From: Actinotalea subterranea
GTDB taxonomy: Bacteria; Actinomycetota; Actinomycetes; Actinomycetales; Cellulomonadaceae
DNA length: 64,000 bases
Assembly: GCF_008364845.1 (NCBI RefSeq)
Contig: NZ_VTTP01000002.1
Span: 1 to 64,000, forward strand
Direction: 5' to 3'
A model generated the notes under the pieces. The model worked only from the letters and a program-made list of their open reading frames with translations. It did no database searches and had not been told where the DNA came from. Positions 8,245-16,693 of this stretch are shown one piece after another (the stretch's first letter is position 1; the number at the start of each line of letters is the position of its first letter). A program made the position numbers and the translations under genes.

Positions 8245-8660
8245 CCCTGTGTCCTCTCGAGCGGATCGGTCGGTGCGGCGACGCCGCGGGTGAGGAGGAG
8301 GCGCCCACCGATGAAGGTCAGGGGCGCCGTGACCAGCACGACGAGGCCGCTCCCGATGTCCGGCATCCCTGCGGCGTCGGCAAGGGCGACGACACCAAGC
8401 CCGACGACGTAGACGAGGAGGTACATCGCCACGTACAGGACGACCAGGCGTCGAGTCATCGCCACGCCGAAGACGAACCCGCCCGCCAGCGCCACCGAGA
8501 TGCCGATGCCCACTAGGAACACGATCGTGTAGGCAAGGCGCGGATCGATCACCTGCGCGAGGAGGGAGAGGGCCACCCCTGTGACCAGGGTGTTGAAACC
8601 GCCCGCGACGACGAAACGCCACGCAGACGACGTCAGCGAACGCGGGGCGTCAGCGCTCAC
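8241..8660 (-). CDS. GtrA family membrane protein
   Basis: A 139-residue protein with four predicted transmembrane helices and the GtrA signature near the N-terminus (WRFVVAGGFNTLV). GtrA proteins are thought to move polyprenyl-phosphate-linked sugars across the membrane. It directly follows a GtrB-like glycosyltransferase and its start overlaps that gene's end, the usual pairing for making and flipping a lipid-linked sugar donor. The downstream gene overlaps it by four bases. The sugar concerned is probably the amino sugar made by the flanking genes (inference). Confidence 0.85.
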   Translation of the reverse strand: MSADAPRSLTSSAWRFVVAGGFNTLVTGVALSLLAQVIDPRLAYTIVFLVGIGISVALAGGFVFGVAMTRRLVVLYVAMYLLVYVVGLGVVALADAAGMPDIGSGLVVLVTAPLTFIGGRLLLTRGVAAPTDPLERTQG

Positions 8661-9633
8661 CGCCGAACACCTCCACGCTCATGGCGATCGCGACGGGTCG
8701 TGACTTGCTGTTCTCGAAGGTCCTCCAGACGTAGGAGCCCACGATCCCGAGGCCCGAGAGCAGCGTGAAGGTCGAGAACAGCATGACGAGCATCAGTGGT
8801 GTGTACCCGGGGTTCTCTATGCGTCCGGTCGCCCAGCCGGCGAACACGACGATCGCGGCCACCGTGGTCAACAGCCCGCCCACCAGCCCCACGGTGCTGA
8901 GCAGGCTGATCGGGATGTCGGTGAACGAGAAGACGCTGTCGAGCAGGTATCGCACCCGCTTGTGGAACGTCCACCCCGAGCGACCCTCGGTCCGCGCGGC
9001 GCGCTCGTAGGGCACCTCCGCGCGACGGTAGCCCACCCAGTACAGAAGGCCGACGAGGCTCGAGTGTGCCTCGTCGAGGCGGAGCAGCTCTGTGGCGACC
9101 TCGCGTGTGCAGCCGAAGACGTCGACGCCTCCCCGCGGGATCGCAGGGTTGATCACCTTCCGGTACATCCACCAGAAGGTGCGGGACGCGAAGGAGCTCA
9201 TACCGGGGTCGGCGCGAGACATCCGGCGGCCGACGGCGACGTCCGCTCCGCCCGATGCGAGCTCGGCAAAGAACTGCTCCATGAGCTCGGGTGGCTCTTG
9301 GAGGTCCGCTGCCATGACCCCGATGTACTCGCCGCGTGCGACCGAGAGTCCTGTGCGAATCGCGGGGAACGAACCGAAGTTGCGCGAGTGCACGACGAGC
9401 TGGCTGGGCAGGGCTGCACCAGGGAGCAGGCGGCGGAGCACCAGCAGGGACGCATCGGGCGAACCGTCCACGACGAAGACGGCCTCCATGGGCCCGTCGA
9501 GGCGGCTCGCGACCTCGGACAGGCGTTCGATCACGGCCTGGAGAGTCGCCTCGTTCCCGTACACCGGGATGACGACCGAGTAGCGGATCTCGACCCCCGT
9601 GCTGGTCGCGTCGTCAGAAGGAGCCGAGGGCAT
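8650..9633 (-). CDS. GT2 glycosyltransferase, GtrB/DPM-like
   Basis: A 327-residue polyprenyl-phosphate glycosyltransferase. The N-terminal GT-A domain shows YSVVIPVYGNEATL, a donor-binding Asp region around VFVVDGSPD, and the MAADLQEPPEL motif that matches the DADLQ signature of dolichol/polyprenyl-phosphate sugar synthases. Two C-terminal helices (about residues 235-265 and 270-300) anchor it, as in GtrB. With GtrA it would build and flip the polyprenyl-phosphate sugar used by a GT-C enzyme such as the YfhO-like protein at 5055. It overlaps the aminotransferase gene by 20 bases. Confidence 0.87.
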   Translation of the reverse strand: MPSAPSDDATSTGVEIRYSVVIPVYGNEATLQAVIERLSEVASRLDGPMEAVFVVDGSPDASLLVLRRLLPGAALPSQLVVHSRNFGSFPAIRTGLSVARGEYIGVMAADLQEPPELMEQFFAELASGGADVAVGRRMSRADPGMSSFASRTFWWMYRKVINPAIPRGGVDVFGCTREVATELLRLDEAHSSLVGLLYWVGYRRAEVPYERAARTEGRSGWTFHKRVRYLLDSVFSFTDIPISLLSTVGLVGGLLTTVAAIVVFAGWATGRIENPGYTPLMLVMLFSTFTLLSGLGIVGSYVWRTFENSKSRPVAIAMSVEVFGGER

Positions 9634-10705
9634 CGCACACTCTCTCGACCTCGGAGTCCGTCAGCTCCGGGAACACGGGGACGGACAGGATCTGGTCTGC
9701 GGCGGCCTCGGTGACAGGCAGGTGAAGGTCCGCGTACTCGCCGCGGAAGGCCGGCTGCCGGTGATCGGGGATCGGGTAGTGGACGTCCGTCCTGATGCCC
9801 TGGGCGGCGAGGTGGTCGCGCAGAGCATCCCGACGGGGCGTCCGCACGACCGCGAGGTGCCCTGCGTGAGACGGCCCCTCCGCAGGGAGCACCCTGACGC
9901 CCGCGCTCGCCCGCGCCGCGTAGGCGCCGATGATGTCGCGTCGTCGTGCGTTGCCGGCATCGAGGGCCGGAAGCCGACCCCGGAGGATCGCAGCCTGGAG
10001 CTCGTCGAGGCGGGAGTTGCGCCCGCCGTCCTCGCCGATCGTGTACTTGCCGTGCCAGCCGTACTGTCGAAGCGTGCGCACCCGGGCCGCGATGTCCGGC
10101 AGCGACGTCGCAACGGCCCCGCCGTCGCCGAGGGCGCCGAGGTTCTTCGTGGGGTAGAAGCTGAACGCCGCGATGTCGCCGAGCGAGCCGACGCGGCCTG
10201 CGTCCAGCCTCGCGCCGAGAGCCTGTGCGCAGTCCTCCAGCACCACGGCGCCGAGCGGGTGCGCGAGCTCGCGGAATGCACTGACATCCGCGGCGCGACC
10301 GTAGAGGTGGGTCACGACGACGACTCCCACGGTGTCGTCGAGGGCCTTCGCTGCGGCCGCCGGGTCGAGGAGGAGGGTGGCCTCGTCGATGTCGGCATAC
10401 CGGACCTCGAACCCCGCGCGGCGGGCGGCCGTCGTCGTGTACCCGCCGCAGTTGGCCGCGGTCAACACCGTCCGGCGTCCGGCGGGCATGCTCGCCCTGA
10501 GCGCGAGCTCGAGGGCGTCGGTGCCGCTCGCAACACCCACCGCCTGGTCGGCCCCCACGTACTGAGCGAGCGCGTCCTCGAAGGCGGCGTGCTCGGGTCC
10601 CTGGACCAGCCAACCGCTGTCGAGCGTTCCGGTGAATGCGGCCAGCAGCTGGTCCCGCTCTGCTGTCAGCGCACGGCCGAGGTCATTCATGGGAACCCAC
10701 TGCAT
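9614..10705 (-). CDS. DegT/DnrJ/EryC1/StrS family sugar aminotransferase
   Basis: A 363-residue PLP-dependent aminotransferase that puts an amino group on a keto-sugar nucleotide. Visible: the substrate loop SGTDALELAL (residues 60-69), the PLP-ring Asp in LEDCAQALGA (D158, Q161), and the Schiff-base lysine in SFYPTKNLGALGDGG (K187). Family length is about 365-390, so it is complete. ATG 10705 was chosen: it has GGAG ten bases upstream and gives the usual N-terminus; ATG 10690 is a close alternative. By its neighbour, the fused acetyltransferase/ketoisomerase, it is most like FdtB, making a 3-amino-3,6-dideoxyhexose, although amination at C4 is not excluded. Confidence 0.88.
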   Translation of the reverse strand: MQWVPMNDLGRALTAERDQLLAAFTGTLDSGWLVQGPEHAAFEDALAQYVGADQAVGVASGTDALELALRASMPAGRRTVLTAANCGGYTTTAARRAGFEVRYADIDEATLLLDPAAAAKALDDTVGVVVVTHLYGRAADVSAFRELAHPLGAVVLEDCAQALGARLDAGRVGSLGDIAAFSFYPTKNLGALGDGGAVATSLPDIAARVRTLRQYGWHGKYTIGEDGGRNSRLDELQAAILRGRLPALDAGNARRRDIIGAYAARASAGVRVLPAEGPSHAGHLAVVRTPRRDALRDHLAAQGIRTDVHYPIPDHRQPAFRGEYADLHLPVTEAAADQILSVPVFPELTDSEVERVCDALGSF

Positions 10706-10997
10706 GGGACGAGCTCTCCTTAAGCCTGGGGCCGGCGAGACGCGGTCGCCCCACGGATGCGGAGACGGCCGGGGCGAGCGTAGAACGGCATGCAGGGCGT
10801 GGCCTGGTCCCCGCAGCCGGACGGTGAACGGCGGATCGTGACGAAGGCCCGACCGCGCTCGCATCGCCCCCGAGGCAGGTCCGCCTGGCAACCATGACGT
10901 CGGCAGGTCCGGCCGGACATCGTCGAGAGCCTAGTCGATGCTCCGCGCAGCTTGCCGGGAATGGCGGTGCTGTACGAACGGCGTCCCCGACGCCCCT
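10706..10997. other. intergenic leader of the aminotransferase operon
   Basis: This 292-base stretch holds no convincing gene. On the minus strand two TAnnnT-type -10 boxes are visible, TACGCT at 10782-10777 and TAGGCT at 10933-10928; either could start a transcript for the aminotransferase and the genes to its left. No -35 box close to TTGACA stands 17 bases upstream of either, so both remain candidates. No T-tailed terminator for the acyltransferase gene was found. Confidence 0.35.
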
Positions 10998-13199
10998 TCA
11001 CGCGCCCCCGGCGAGCACCGACGCGAGCCGCTGCCCGATCACCCCTCCGAGCGAGCGCGAGTACGTGGCCGTGAGGTGGTTCCCGTCGCGGTAGACGAGC
11101 ACCCCGCCCACGACGGCGGCGCACGTGTCGGTCGGGCAGATCGAGTCGGTCAGGTCGACCACGTGGACGAGCTGCTTCCCGTCGGCCGCGGTCACCTCCG
11201 GGGGATCGGGCCAGAGGATGTCGGAGCGCTCCATGGCGCACTCCGTGAGACGGTCCGGGTTCGCCAGCACGCACTCGGGGACCAGGACGTCGGGCCGCGG
11301 GGTGTCCCGGAAGGACACGACGGGGATACCCGCGCGCGTGAACGGCTCCCACGCGTCCGCGAACCCCTCGGCCATCGCGGGCTTGCTCTCCTCGAGGCTC
11401 GGCACGTCGCCGTCGTCGTGGACCTGGTAGCGGCTCGTCGCGACGAGCAGCATCGACGGCGGCTCCTCGAGCAGGGCCGCCGTGACGTTGGCGTTGCGCT
11501 CGTCGCACGCGACGTTGGGGCGGCCGTCGAGGTCCACGGTCGTGGCCGTGAAGGGGCACGAGCCGCGCGTGTACACGTCGAGGCGCCAGCCGTTCGCGAC
11601 GGCCGCAGCCTCGACACCGGGGACCAGGTGGTCGGCGTGCGAGTCGCCGACGAGGGCGAGCACCACGTCGCTGTCGAGGTCGCCGAACGAGCACGGCGCC
11701 GCAGCGGTGGACGCCTCGTCGAGCGTGCAGCCGTGCCCGTCGATCTGGGGCGCGTCACCGGCGGCCGTGAGCGGGTCGGGCACCACCACCGGGAACGAGT
11801 CCACGGGCGCGCCGAGCGCCGGGTCACCCGTCAGCGCGGCGGCGCCGGGGGTGACCGCGGGGTCGACGACGGGCCCGCCCGGGGTGGTCGCCGTCGGCGA
11901 GCCCGCCCCACCAGCGCCCCCGGCGGCAGCCGCGGCGTCGCGCGCCGAGGTCAGCGCGACGTTCTGGAGGCCGAGCCCTGCGACGACCCCCACGAGCGTG
12001 CACACCGCGCCGAGCAGCAGGGACCGGCCGGCGTCGGACCGCAGCGCGCGCGACCGCAGCGCGGGGCGCTCGACGAACCGCAGGCTGAGCCACGCGGGGA
12101 TGAACGAGAGCGCGGCGACCAGCAGGCCGTGCCGGATCCGCAGCTCGCCGAGCTGCGCGGTCGCGATGACGATGAGGGGCCAGTGCCACAGGTAGAGCGA
12201 GTAGGACAGGCCACCGACCCACACCATCGGCCGCAGCGACAGGAGCCTGCCTGCGGGAGTCCCGCTCTGCTGGGCGCCGGCCCAGATCACCGCGGCGGCA
12301 CCGAGCGTCGGCAGCAGGGCCGCCGTCCCGGGGAACGGCGTCGCGCTCGTGTAGGTCACCGCCGCGACGACGATCGCCGCGAGGCCCAGCACGCCGACCA
12401 CCGCGGCCACGGTGCGGTGGGCCCGCAGGCGCGTCCCGAGGATCGCCAGGCCCGCGCCGATCGCGAGCTCCCACATGCGCGTCGTGGTCACGAAGTAGGC
12501 GGGGCCCGGGTCGGCCGACGTCAGGTGCACGGACCACGCGAGCGAGGGGAGTGCCACGACGGCGAGCGCGACGCCCAGGTCCGCAGCCGAGTGCCCCCGG
12601 GCGGAGCCGCGCACCCGGCGCAGCGAGGCGAGCCCACCCACGACGAGCACGAGCGTGAGCGGCCACACGAGGTAGAACTGCTCCTCGACCGCGAGCGACC
12701 AGAAGTGCTGGAGGGGCGACGCCGCCTGATCACGGGCGAGGTACTCGACGGAGCGTTCGGCCAGGTCCCAGTTGACGACGTAGGCGGCGCTCGTCACGAC
12801 GTCGCGGCCCAGGTCCAGCCAGCGGGTACGGGGGAGCAGGGCCACCGCGAGGGCCACGACCCCGAGCAGCGTGACCGTCGCGGCCGGGAGGATGCGCCGC
12901 GCGCGGCGCGCGTAGAACCCGGCCAGGGAGATGCGTCCGCTCGTCGACAGCTCACGCACGAGGCCCTGCGTGATGAGGAAGCCCGAGATGACGAAGAACA
13001 CGTCGACGCCCACGAACCCGCCCGGGAGCCACGGCAGGCCCGCGTGGTAGAGCACGACGACCCCGACGGCCACGGCCCGCAGGCCCTGGATGTCGAGGCG
13101 GAACGTGGGCGCCTGCGCCTGCGCGCCCGGCCTCCGCCGCCGCGCGCGGGCGTCACCGGCGGGCTCGGCGATCGTGGGCGTGGGCGTGCCGGCGGTCAT
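10998..13199 (-). CDS. OafA/YrhL-type acyltransferase with C-terminal SGNH domain
   Basis: A 733-residue two-domain protein. The N-terminal half (residues ~35-390) is an acyltransferase-3 membrane domain with about ten helices, beginning FRLDIQGLRAVAVGVVVLYHAG, which carries the catalytic His, and the GVDVFFVISGFLIT motif. The C-terminal part is an SGNH-hydrolase-like domain with block I as LVGDSHADHL and the late Asp-x-x-His as DGNHLT. Such fusions O-acetylate surface polysaccharides or peptidoglycan outside the membrane, using a cytoplasmic acyl donor. ATG 13199 has GAGGGG four bases upstream. It stands in the same leftward run as the glycosyltransferases to its right. Confidence 0.88.
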   Translation of the reverse strand: MTAGTPTPTIAEPAGDARARRRRPGAQAQAPTFRLDIQGLRAVAVGVVVLYHAGLPWLPGGFVGVDVFFVISGFLITQGLVRELSTSGRISLAGFYARRARRILPAATVTLLGVVALAVALLPRTRWLDLGRDVVTSAAYVVNWDLAERSVEYLARDQAASPLQHFWSLAVEEQFYLVWPLTLVLVVGGLASLRRVRGSARGHSAADLGVALAVVALPSLAWSVHLTSADPGPAYFVTTTRMWELAIGAGLAILGTRLRAHRTVAAVVGVLGLAAIVVAAVTYTSATPFPGTAALLPTLGAAAVIWAGAQQSGTPAGRLLSLRPMVWVGGLSYSLYLWHWPLIVIATAQLGELRIRHGLLVAALSFIPAWLSLRFVERPALRSRALRSDAGRSLLLGAVCTLVGVVAGLGLQNVALTSARDAAAAAGGAGGAGSPTATTPGGPVVDPAVTPGAAALTGDPALGAPVDSFPVVVPDPLTAAGDAPQIDGHGCTLDEASTAAAPCSFGDLDSDVVLALVGDSHADHLVPGVEAAAVANGWRLDVYTRGSCPFTATTVDLDGRPNVACDERNANVTAALLEEPPSMLLVATSRYQVHDDGDVPSLEESKPAMAEGFADAWEPFTRAGIPVVSFRDTPRPDVLVPECVLANPDRLTECAMERSDILWPDPPEVTAADGKQLVHVVDLTDSICPTDTCAAVVGGVLVYRDGNHLTATYSRSLGGVIGQRLASVLAGGA

Positions 13200-13281
13200 G
13201 GGTCCCCTCGACGCGGAACGGGTCGGGCGCGGTGCGCCGTCGATCCGGGGCGGCTGGGGCCCGCGGACCTGCGTGGCCGGC

Positions 13282-14409
13282 TCAGCCGACCGGGAACGAT
13301 GGTACGGCGGCGGCCCGGTAGGCACGCACGTGGCCCTCGGCGGACGCCGCCCACGTGTACCCGGCCGCGCGCGCTCTTCCGGCCGCACCGAGCTCGGGGC
13401 CCTCGGGGCCGAGGGCGCGCACGAGGCCCGCGGCGACGTCGGCCGGGTCCTGCGCGTCCACGAGCACCCCCGTGTCGCCCACGACCTCGGCCATGGAGGT
13501 GCCGCGCGACGTGACGACGGGTGTGCCCATCGTCATCGCCTCGAGCGCGGGCAGGCCGAACCCCTCCCAGATCGACGGGAAGCAGAAGGCCGAGGCCGCG
13601 GCGTACAGCGCCGCGAGGTCCCCGTGCGCCACGCGACCCGTGTGGTGCACGCGCGACGCCCACGGACCCTGCGGCCGCGGCTGGGCCTCGCCCCACCCGG
13701 GCGGCCCGACGAGCACGAGGTGCACGTCCGGGTCCGCCTCGGCGACCAGCGCGAACGCGTCGAGCAGGACGCCCAGGTTCTTGCGCGGCTCGAGCGTGCC
13801 GCACCACAGGACGTACCGCTGCGGCAGGTCGAAGCGCTGCCGTGCCCGCTCGACGTCCTGGGGCGTCACCGACCATGCGGGGGCGCCGTGGGGGAGCACG
13901 TGGACGCGCGAGCGCTCGATGCCCGCGGCCACGCAGTCGTCCGCGGTCGCCTCGGACGGCACGACGACGGCCGCGGCCTCGTCGCGCGTGCGGTCCAGCG
14001 CGCGCGTGAAGAAGCGGACGCCGCGCGGCGTGAAGTGCTCGGGGTCGCGCAGGAACGCCACGTCGTGCACCGTCACGACCAGGGGCTTGCGCGTCGCGGG
14101 GATCGCCCACGTCGTGGCATGCACCACGTCCGCGCCGGGCACGAGGCCCTCGGCGCGCGGGTGACCCGCGGCGTTCCAGGCCCGGTACAGCGCGTACCGC
14201 GGCAGCCGCGACGCGCGCACGGGCACCGGCGGTGCGAGCTCGGGGCGGGGCGGATCGCGGTGCGCGGCCGAGATCCCGGTGACCGTCACGTCGTCCCGCT
14301 CGGCGAGGGCCCGGGCGAGCTCGAGGATGTACGTCGCCGAGCCGCCCGGCACGCGCTGCCAGCACTGCTCGACGGTCATCGCCACAGCCAGGCGTGGGTC
14401 GGGGCTCAT
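13282..14409 (-). CDS. GT4 family glycosyltransferase
   Basis: A 375-residue GT-B glycosyltransferase. The glycine-rich acceptor loop is VPGGSATYILEL, and the C-terminal donor domain shows LWCGTLEPRKNLGVLLDAF and the EX7E motif in EGFGLPALEAM. It ends with a short tail and lacks transmembrane segments, so it acts at the inner membrane face, adding mannose, rhamnose or a similar sugar to a lipid-linked chain. The ATG overlaps the stop of the upstream GT2 gene (ATGA), so the two are coupled and probably act on the same glycan. The GT4 protein at 25105 has a similar EPRKN motif. Confidence 0.88.
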   Translation of the reverse strand: MSPDPRLAVAMTVEQCWQRVPGGSATYILELARALAERDDVTVTGISAAHRDPPRPELAPPVPVRASRLPRYALYRAWNAAGHPRAEGLVPGADVVHATTWAIPATRKPLVVTVHDVAFLRDPEHFTPRGVRFFTRALDRTRDEAAAVVVPSEATADDCVAAGIERSRVHVLPHGAPAWSVTPQDVERARQRFDLPQRYVLWCGTLEPRKNLGVLLDAFALVAEADPDVHLVLVGPPGWGEAQPRPQGPWASRVHHTGRVAHGDLAALYAAASAFCFPSIWEGFGLPALEAMTMGTPVVTSRGTSMAEVVGDTGVLVDAQDPADVAAGLVRALGPEGPELGAAGRARAAGYTWAASAEGHVRAYRAAAVPSFPVG

Positions 14410-15401
14410 GCGCCGGCCCGCGTCGCGAGAGGGGCCCGGGAGGAGAGGTAGGCCGCGACCTCGCGGCGCGACGTCGAGGCGCCTGCCCAGAGGGCACGTC
14501 GCTCACGCAGGGTCCGTGGCGCCCGGAGCACCGCGTCCCGCAGCGCCCGGCCACGCGCACGGGGCAGCGCACCCGTGGGCCCGTCGGCCACGCACGAGCG
14601 CAGCCAGCCCAGGGTCTGCCGCGCGAAGGACCCGACGACCACGGCGAGGGGCGCGTGCCGCCCGAAGACGATCAAGGAGTTCCTCGTGTTCTGGTAGCGG
14701 AACAGCGCGGACGTCGTGTCCGACGACGCCGCGTGCCGGTGGTGCGCGACGGCCGTCGGCTCGTACCGCACCGCCCAGCCGCCCGCGCGCAGGCGCCAGC
14801 TCAGGTCGGTGTCCTCGTAGTAGAGGAAGAGGCCCGGGTCGAACGAGCCGACCTCGTCGAGCGCGGCGCGGCGCAGCAAGGCCGCTGCCCCGCAGAAGCC
14901 GAACACGTCCGGGTCGCTCGACTCCTCGCCGTCGGGCACCAGCCAGTCGCGGTCCGCGCCCGTCCCGGCGCGCGAGACCACGGAACCCGTCGAGTTCACC
15001 AGGACGGGGCCGTCGCCGTCGGGCACCAGCAGAACCTTCGCCGTCACCGCACCGACGCGCTCGTTGCCCGCACGCCGTGCGCAGTCGACCAGCGCCTGGA
15101 CCGCGCCCGGTGCGAAGACCGCGTCGTTGTTGAGCAGCACCACGAACTCGCCCGCGAACCCCTCGATGCCGAGCGCCGCACCGCCCGCGAACCCCAGGTT
15201 CTCGGGCGAGCGCACGAGCACCGCGCCGGGGAAGTCCCGGCCCACGAGCTCGGCCGTCCCGTCGACGGACGCGTTGTCCACCACGACGACCTCGAGGCCA
15301 CCGTCGACAGCCTGCTCCTCGAGCGAGCGCAGGCACGGCGGCAGCAGGTGGGCACCGTTCCAGGTGACCACGACGGCGCGGACGAGCGGGGGCGTGGGCA
15401 C
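14406..15401 (-). CDS. GT2 glycosyltransferase, WbbL/rhamnosyltransferase-like
   Basis: A 331-residue GT-A enzyme. It begins VRAVVVTWNGAHLLPPCLRSL, has VVVDNASVDGTAEL and the donor/metal-site motif LNNDAVF, then FLYYEDTDLSWRL, which is typical of WbbL-type rhamnosyltransferases that use dTDP-L-rhamnose. dTDP-rhamnose genes are nearby (rmlC, rmlD, rmlA), which fits. The GTG start at 15401 is supported by a TAGACT -10 box six bases upstream, implying a leaderless transcript. It is the first gene of the leftward run that reaches to 132, and it is divergent from the GT2 gene at 15471. Confidence 0.88.
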   Translation of the reverse strand: MPTPPLVRAVVVTWNGAHLLPPCLRSLEEQAVDGGLEVVVVDNASVDGTAELVGRDFPGAVLVRSPENLGFAGGAALGIEGFAGEFVVLLNNDAVFAPGAVQALVDCARRAGNERVGAVTAKVLLVPDGDGPVLVNSTGSVVSRAGTGADRDWLVPDGEESSDPDVFGFCGAAALLRRAALDEVGSFDPGLFLYYEDTDLSWRLRAGGWAVRYEPTAVAHHRHAASSDTTSALFRYQNTRNSLIVFGRHAPLAVVVGSFARQTLGWLRSCVADGPTGALPRARGRALRDAVLRAPRTLRERRALWAGASTSRREVAAYLSSRAPLATRAGA

Positions 15402-15407
15402 TGCCGC

Positions 15408-15413
15408 AGTCTA
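15408..15413 (-). promoter_or_regulatory. -10 box for leftward glycosyltransferase gene (leaderless)
   Basis: TAGACT stands six bases before the GTG at 15401 on the minus strand. The transcript would start at or next to the GTG, and there is no Shine-Dalgarno sequence. It is back-to-back with the box at 15457. Confidence 0.5.
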
Positions 15414-15456
15414 GGCGTGCGCAGGCGGCCTCCCCGGAGGCCGGCCCGGCTGGCGA

Positions 15457-15462
15457 TAGGGT
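15457..15462 (+). promoter_or_regulatory. -10 box for rightward DPM-like gene (leaderless)
   Basis: TAGGGT stands eight bases before the GTG at 15471, with no Shine-Dalgarno sequence between. Together with the minus-strand box at 15408 it makes a compact divergent promoter in a 69-base gap. Confidence 0.5.
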
Positions 15463-15470
15463 GACTCCCC

Positions 15471-16208
15471 GTGGACCAGGCGCCGACCGCGAGACTCCTC
15501 GTGATCATCCCTGCCCTCAACGAGGAGGAGTCCCTCCCGCAGGTGCTGGCCGACCTGCGGGTCGCGGTGCCGCACGCCGACGTCCTCGTCGTCAACGACG
15601 GGTCGACCGACCGCACCGCGCACGTGGCCCGTGCCGGCGGAGCCCTCGTCCTCGACCTCGCCCTGAACCTCGGGGTCGGCGGTGCGATGCGCGCCGGCTT
15701 CCGCTTCGCGCAGCGCGAGGGGTACGACGTCGCGGTCCAGGTCGACGCGGACGGCCAGCACGACCCGGCCGACCTCCAGCGGATGCTCGACGCGCTCGTC
15801 GCCGAGCAGGCCGACGTGCTCATCGGCGCCCGGTTCGCCGGGCGCGGCGCCTACGCCGTCCGCGGCGCGCGACGCTGGGCGATGACGGTGCTCGCGTTCG
15901 TCCTGTCCCGCATCGCCGGCACGAGGCTGACCGACACGACGTCCGGCTTCCGCGCCGCGAACCGGCGCGCGATCGACCTGTTCGCGGCCGAGTACCCCGC
16001 CGAGTACCTGGGCGACACCATCGAGTCGCTGGTCATCGCGTGCCGCGCAGGCCTGCGCGTGCGGCAGGTCGGCGTCGAGATGCGTCCCCGCGCCGGCGGC
16101 GCGCCGTCGCAGAGCCCCGTCAAGGCCGCCGTCTTCCTCGGCCGGGCACTGCTCGCGATGCTCATCGCGCTCTCGCGTCCCATGACCGAACGGGAGGTCC
16201 GCCGGTGA
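15471..16208 (+). CDS. GT2 glycosyltransferase, polyprenyl-phosphate (DPM-like)
   Basis: A 245-residue soluble GT2 enzyme. It has LLVIIPALNEEESLPQVL, VLVVNDGSTDRT, the DADGQHDP catalytic motif and a typical dolichol-phosphate-mannose-synthase GARFAG segment, so it likely attaches a sugar to polyprenyl phosphate. It has no C-terminal helices of its own; the DUF2304 membrane protein that follows overlaps it by four bases and probably supplies the membrane part. The GTG start is set by the -10 box at 15457 and gives a normal N-terminus. Confidence 0.87.
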   Translation: MDQAPTARLLVIIPALNEEESLPQVLADLRVAVPHADVLVVNDGSTDRTAHVARAGGALVLDLALNLGVGGAMRAGFRFAQREGYDVAVQVDADGQHDPADLQRMLDALVAEQADVLIGARFAGRGAYAVRGARRWAMTVLAFVLSRIAGTRLTDTTSGFRAANRRAIDLFAAEYPAEYLGDTIESLVIACRAGLRVRQVGVEMRPRAGGAPSQSPVKAAVFLGRALLAMLIALSRPMTEREVRR

Positions 16209-16693
16209 GCGGCTACGCCTTCGCCCTGGGTGCCTGCGTCCTGCTCGTCGGGTTCCTCGTCGTCCTGCTCCGCACGCGGCGCCTGCGCGAGAAGTACGCG
16301 GTCGCGTGGATCGTCGTCGGCGTCGGGGTGTGCGTCTTCGGCGCCTTCCCCGGGGCCGTCGAGTGGCTCGCCCGGGTCGTCGGCGTGCAGACGCCCAGCA
16401 ACCTGCTCTTCGCGCTCGCGCTCATCGTGCTGCTGCTCGTCTGCATCCAGCTCAGCGCCGAGATCACGACGCTCGAGGAGGAGACCCGCACCATCGTCGA
16501 GGAGGTCGCCCTCCTGCGCCTCGACGTCGAGCGCGCGCTGCTGCGCTCGGTCGCGGGTGACGCCGAGCTGCCGCTGCCCGCCGACGGGTACTCGCCGCTC
16601 GACGCCGCGGCGCCCCTCGACGGCGTGCCCGCCGACCACGTCGGCGCCTCCCTGGACCCCGCGGCCCCGGGCGACGGCGAGACCTCCGCATGA
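16205..16693 (+). CDS. DUF2304 domain-containing membrane protein
   Basis: A 162-residue protein with three hydrophobic helices (about residues 4-22, 32-52, 66-85), with RTRRLREKYAVAWI between the first two, the typical DUF2304 pattern. A predicted coiled-coil stretch follows (EITTLEEETRTIVEEVALL), then an acidic proline/alanine tail. DUF2304 genes usually sit next to a DPM-like glycosyltransferase, as here; the start is a GTG whose last bases overlap the upstream stop. It is too short to be an enzyme and may act as anchor or flippase partner for the lipid-linked sugar. Its end overlaps the next gene by four bases. Confidence 0.8.
   Translation: MSGYAFALGACVLLVGFLVVLLRTRRLREKYAVAWIVVGVGVCVFGAFPGAVEWLARVVGVQTPSNLLFALALIVLLLVCIQLSAEITTLEEETRTIVEEVALLRLDVERALLRSVAGDAELPLPADGYSPLDAAAPLDGVPADHVGASLDPAAPGDGETSA

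Noticed and set aside
7787-8622. Extension of the FdtD-like frame to 8622
   Set aside because: The extra codons overlap GtrA in another frame and are Arg-rich; ATG 8244 overlaps the GtrA stop in the usual ATGA manner and begins the hexapeptide domain.
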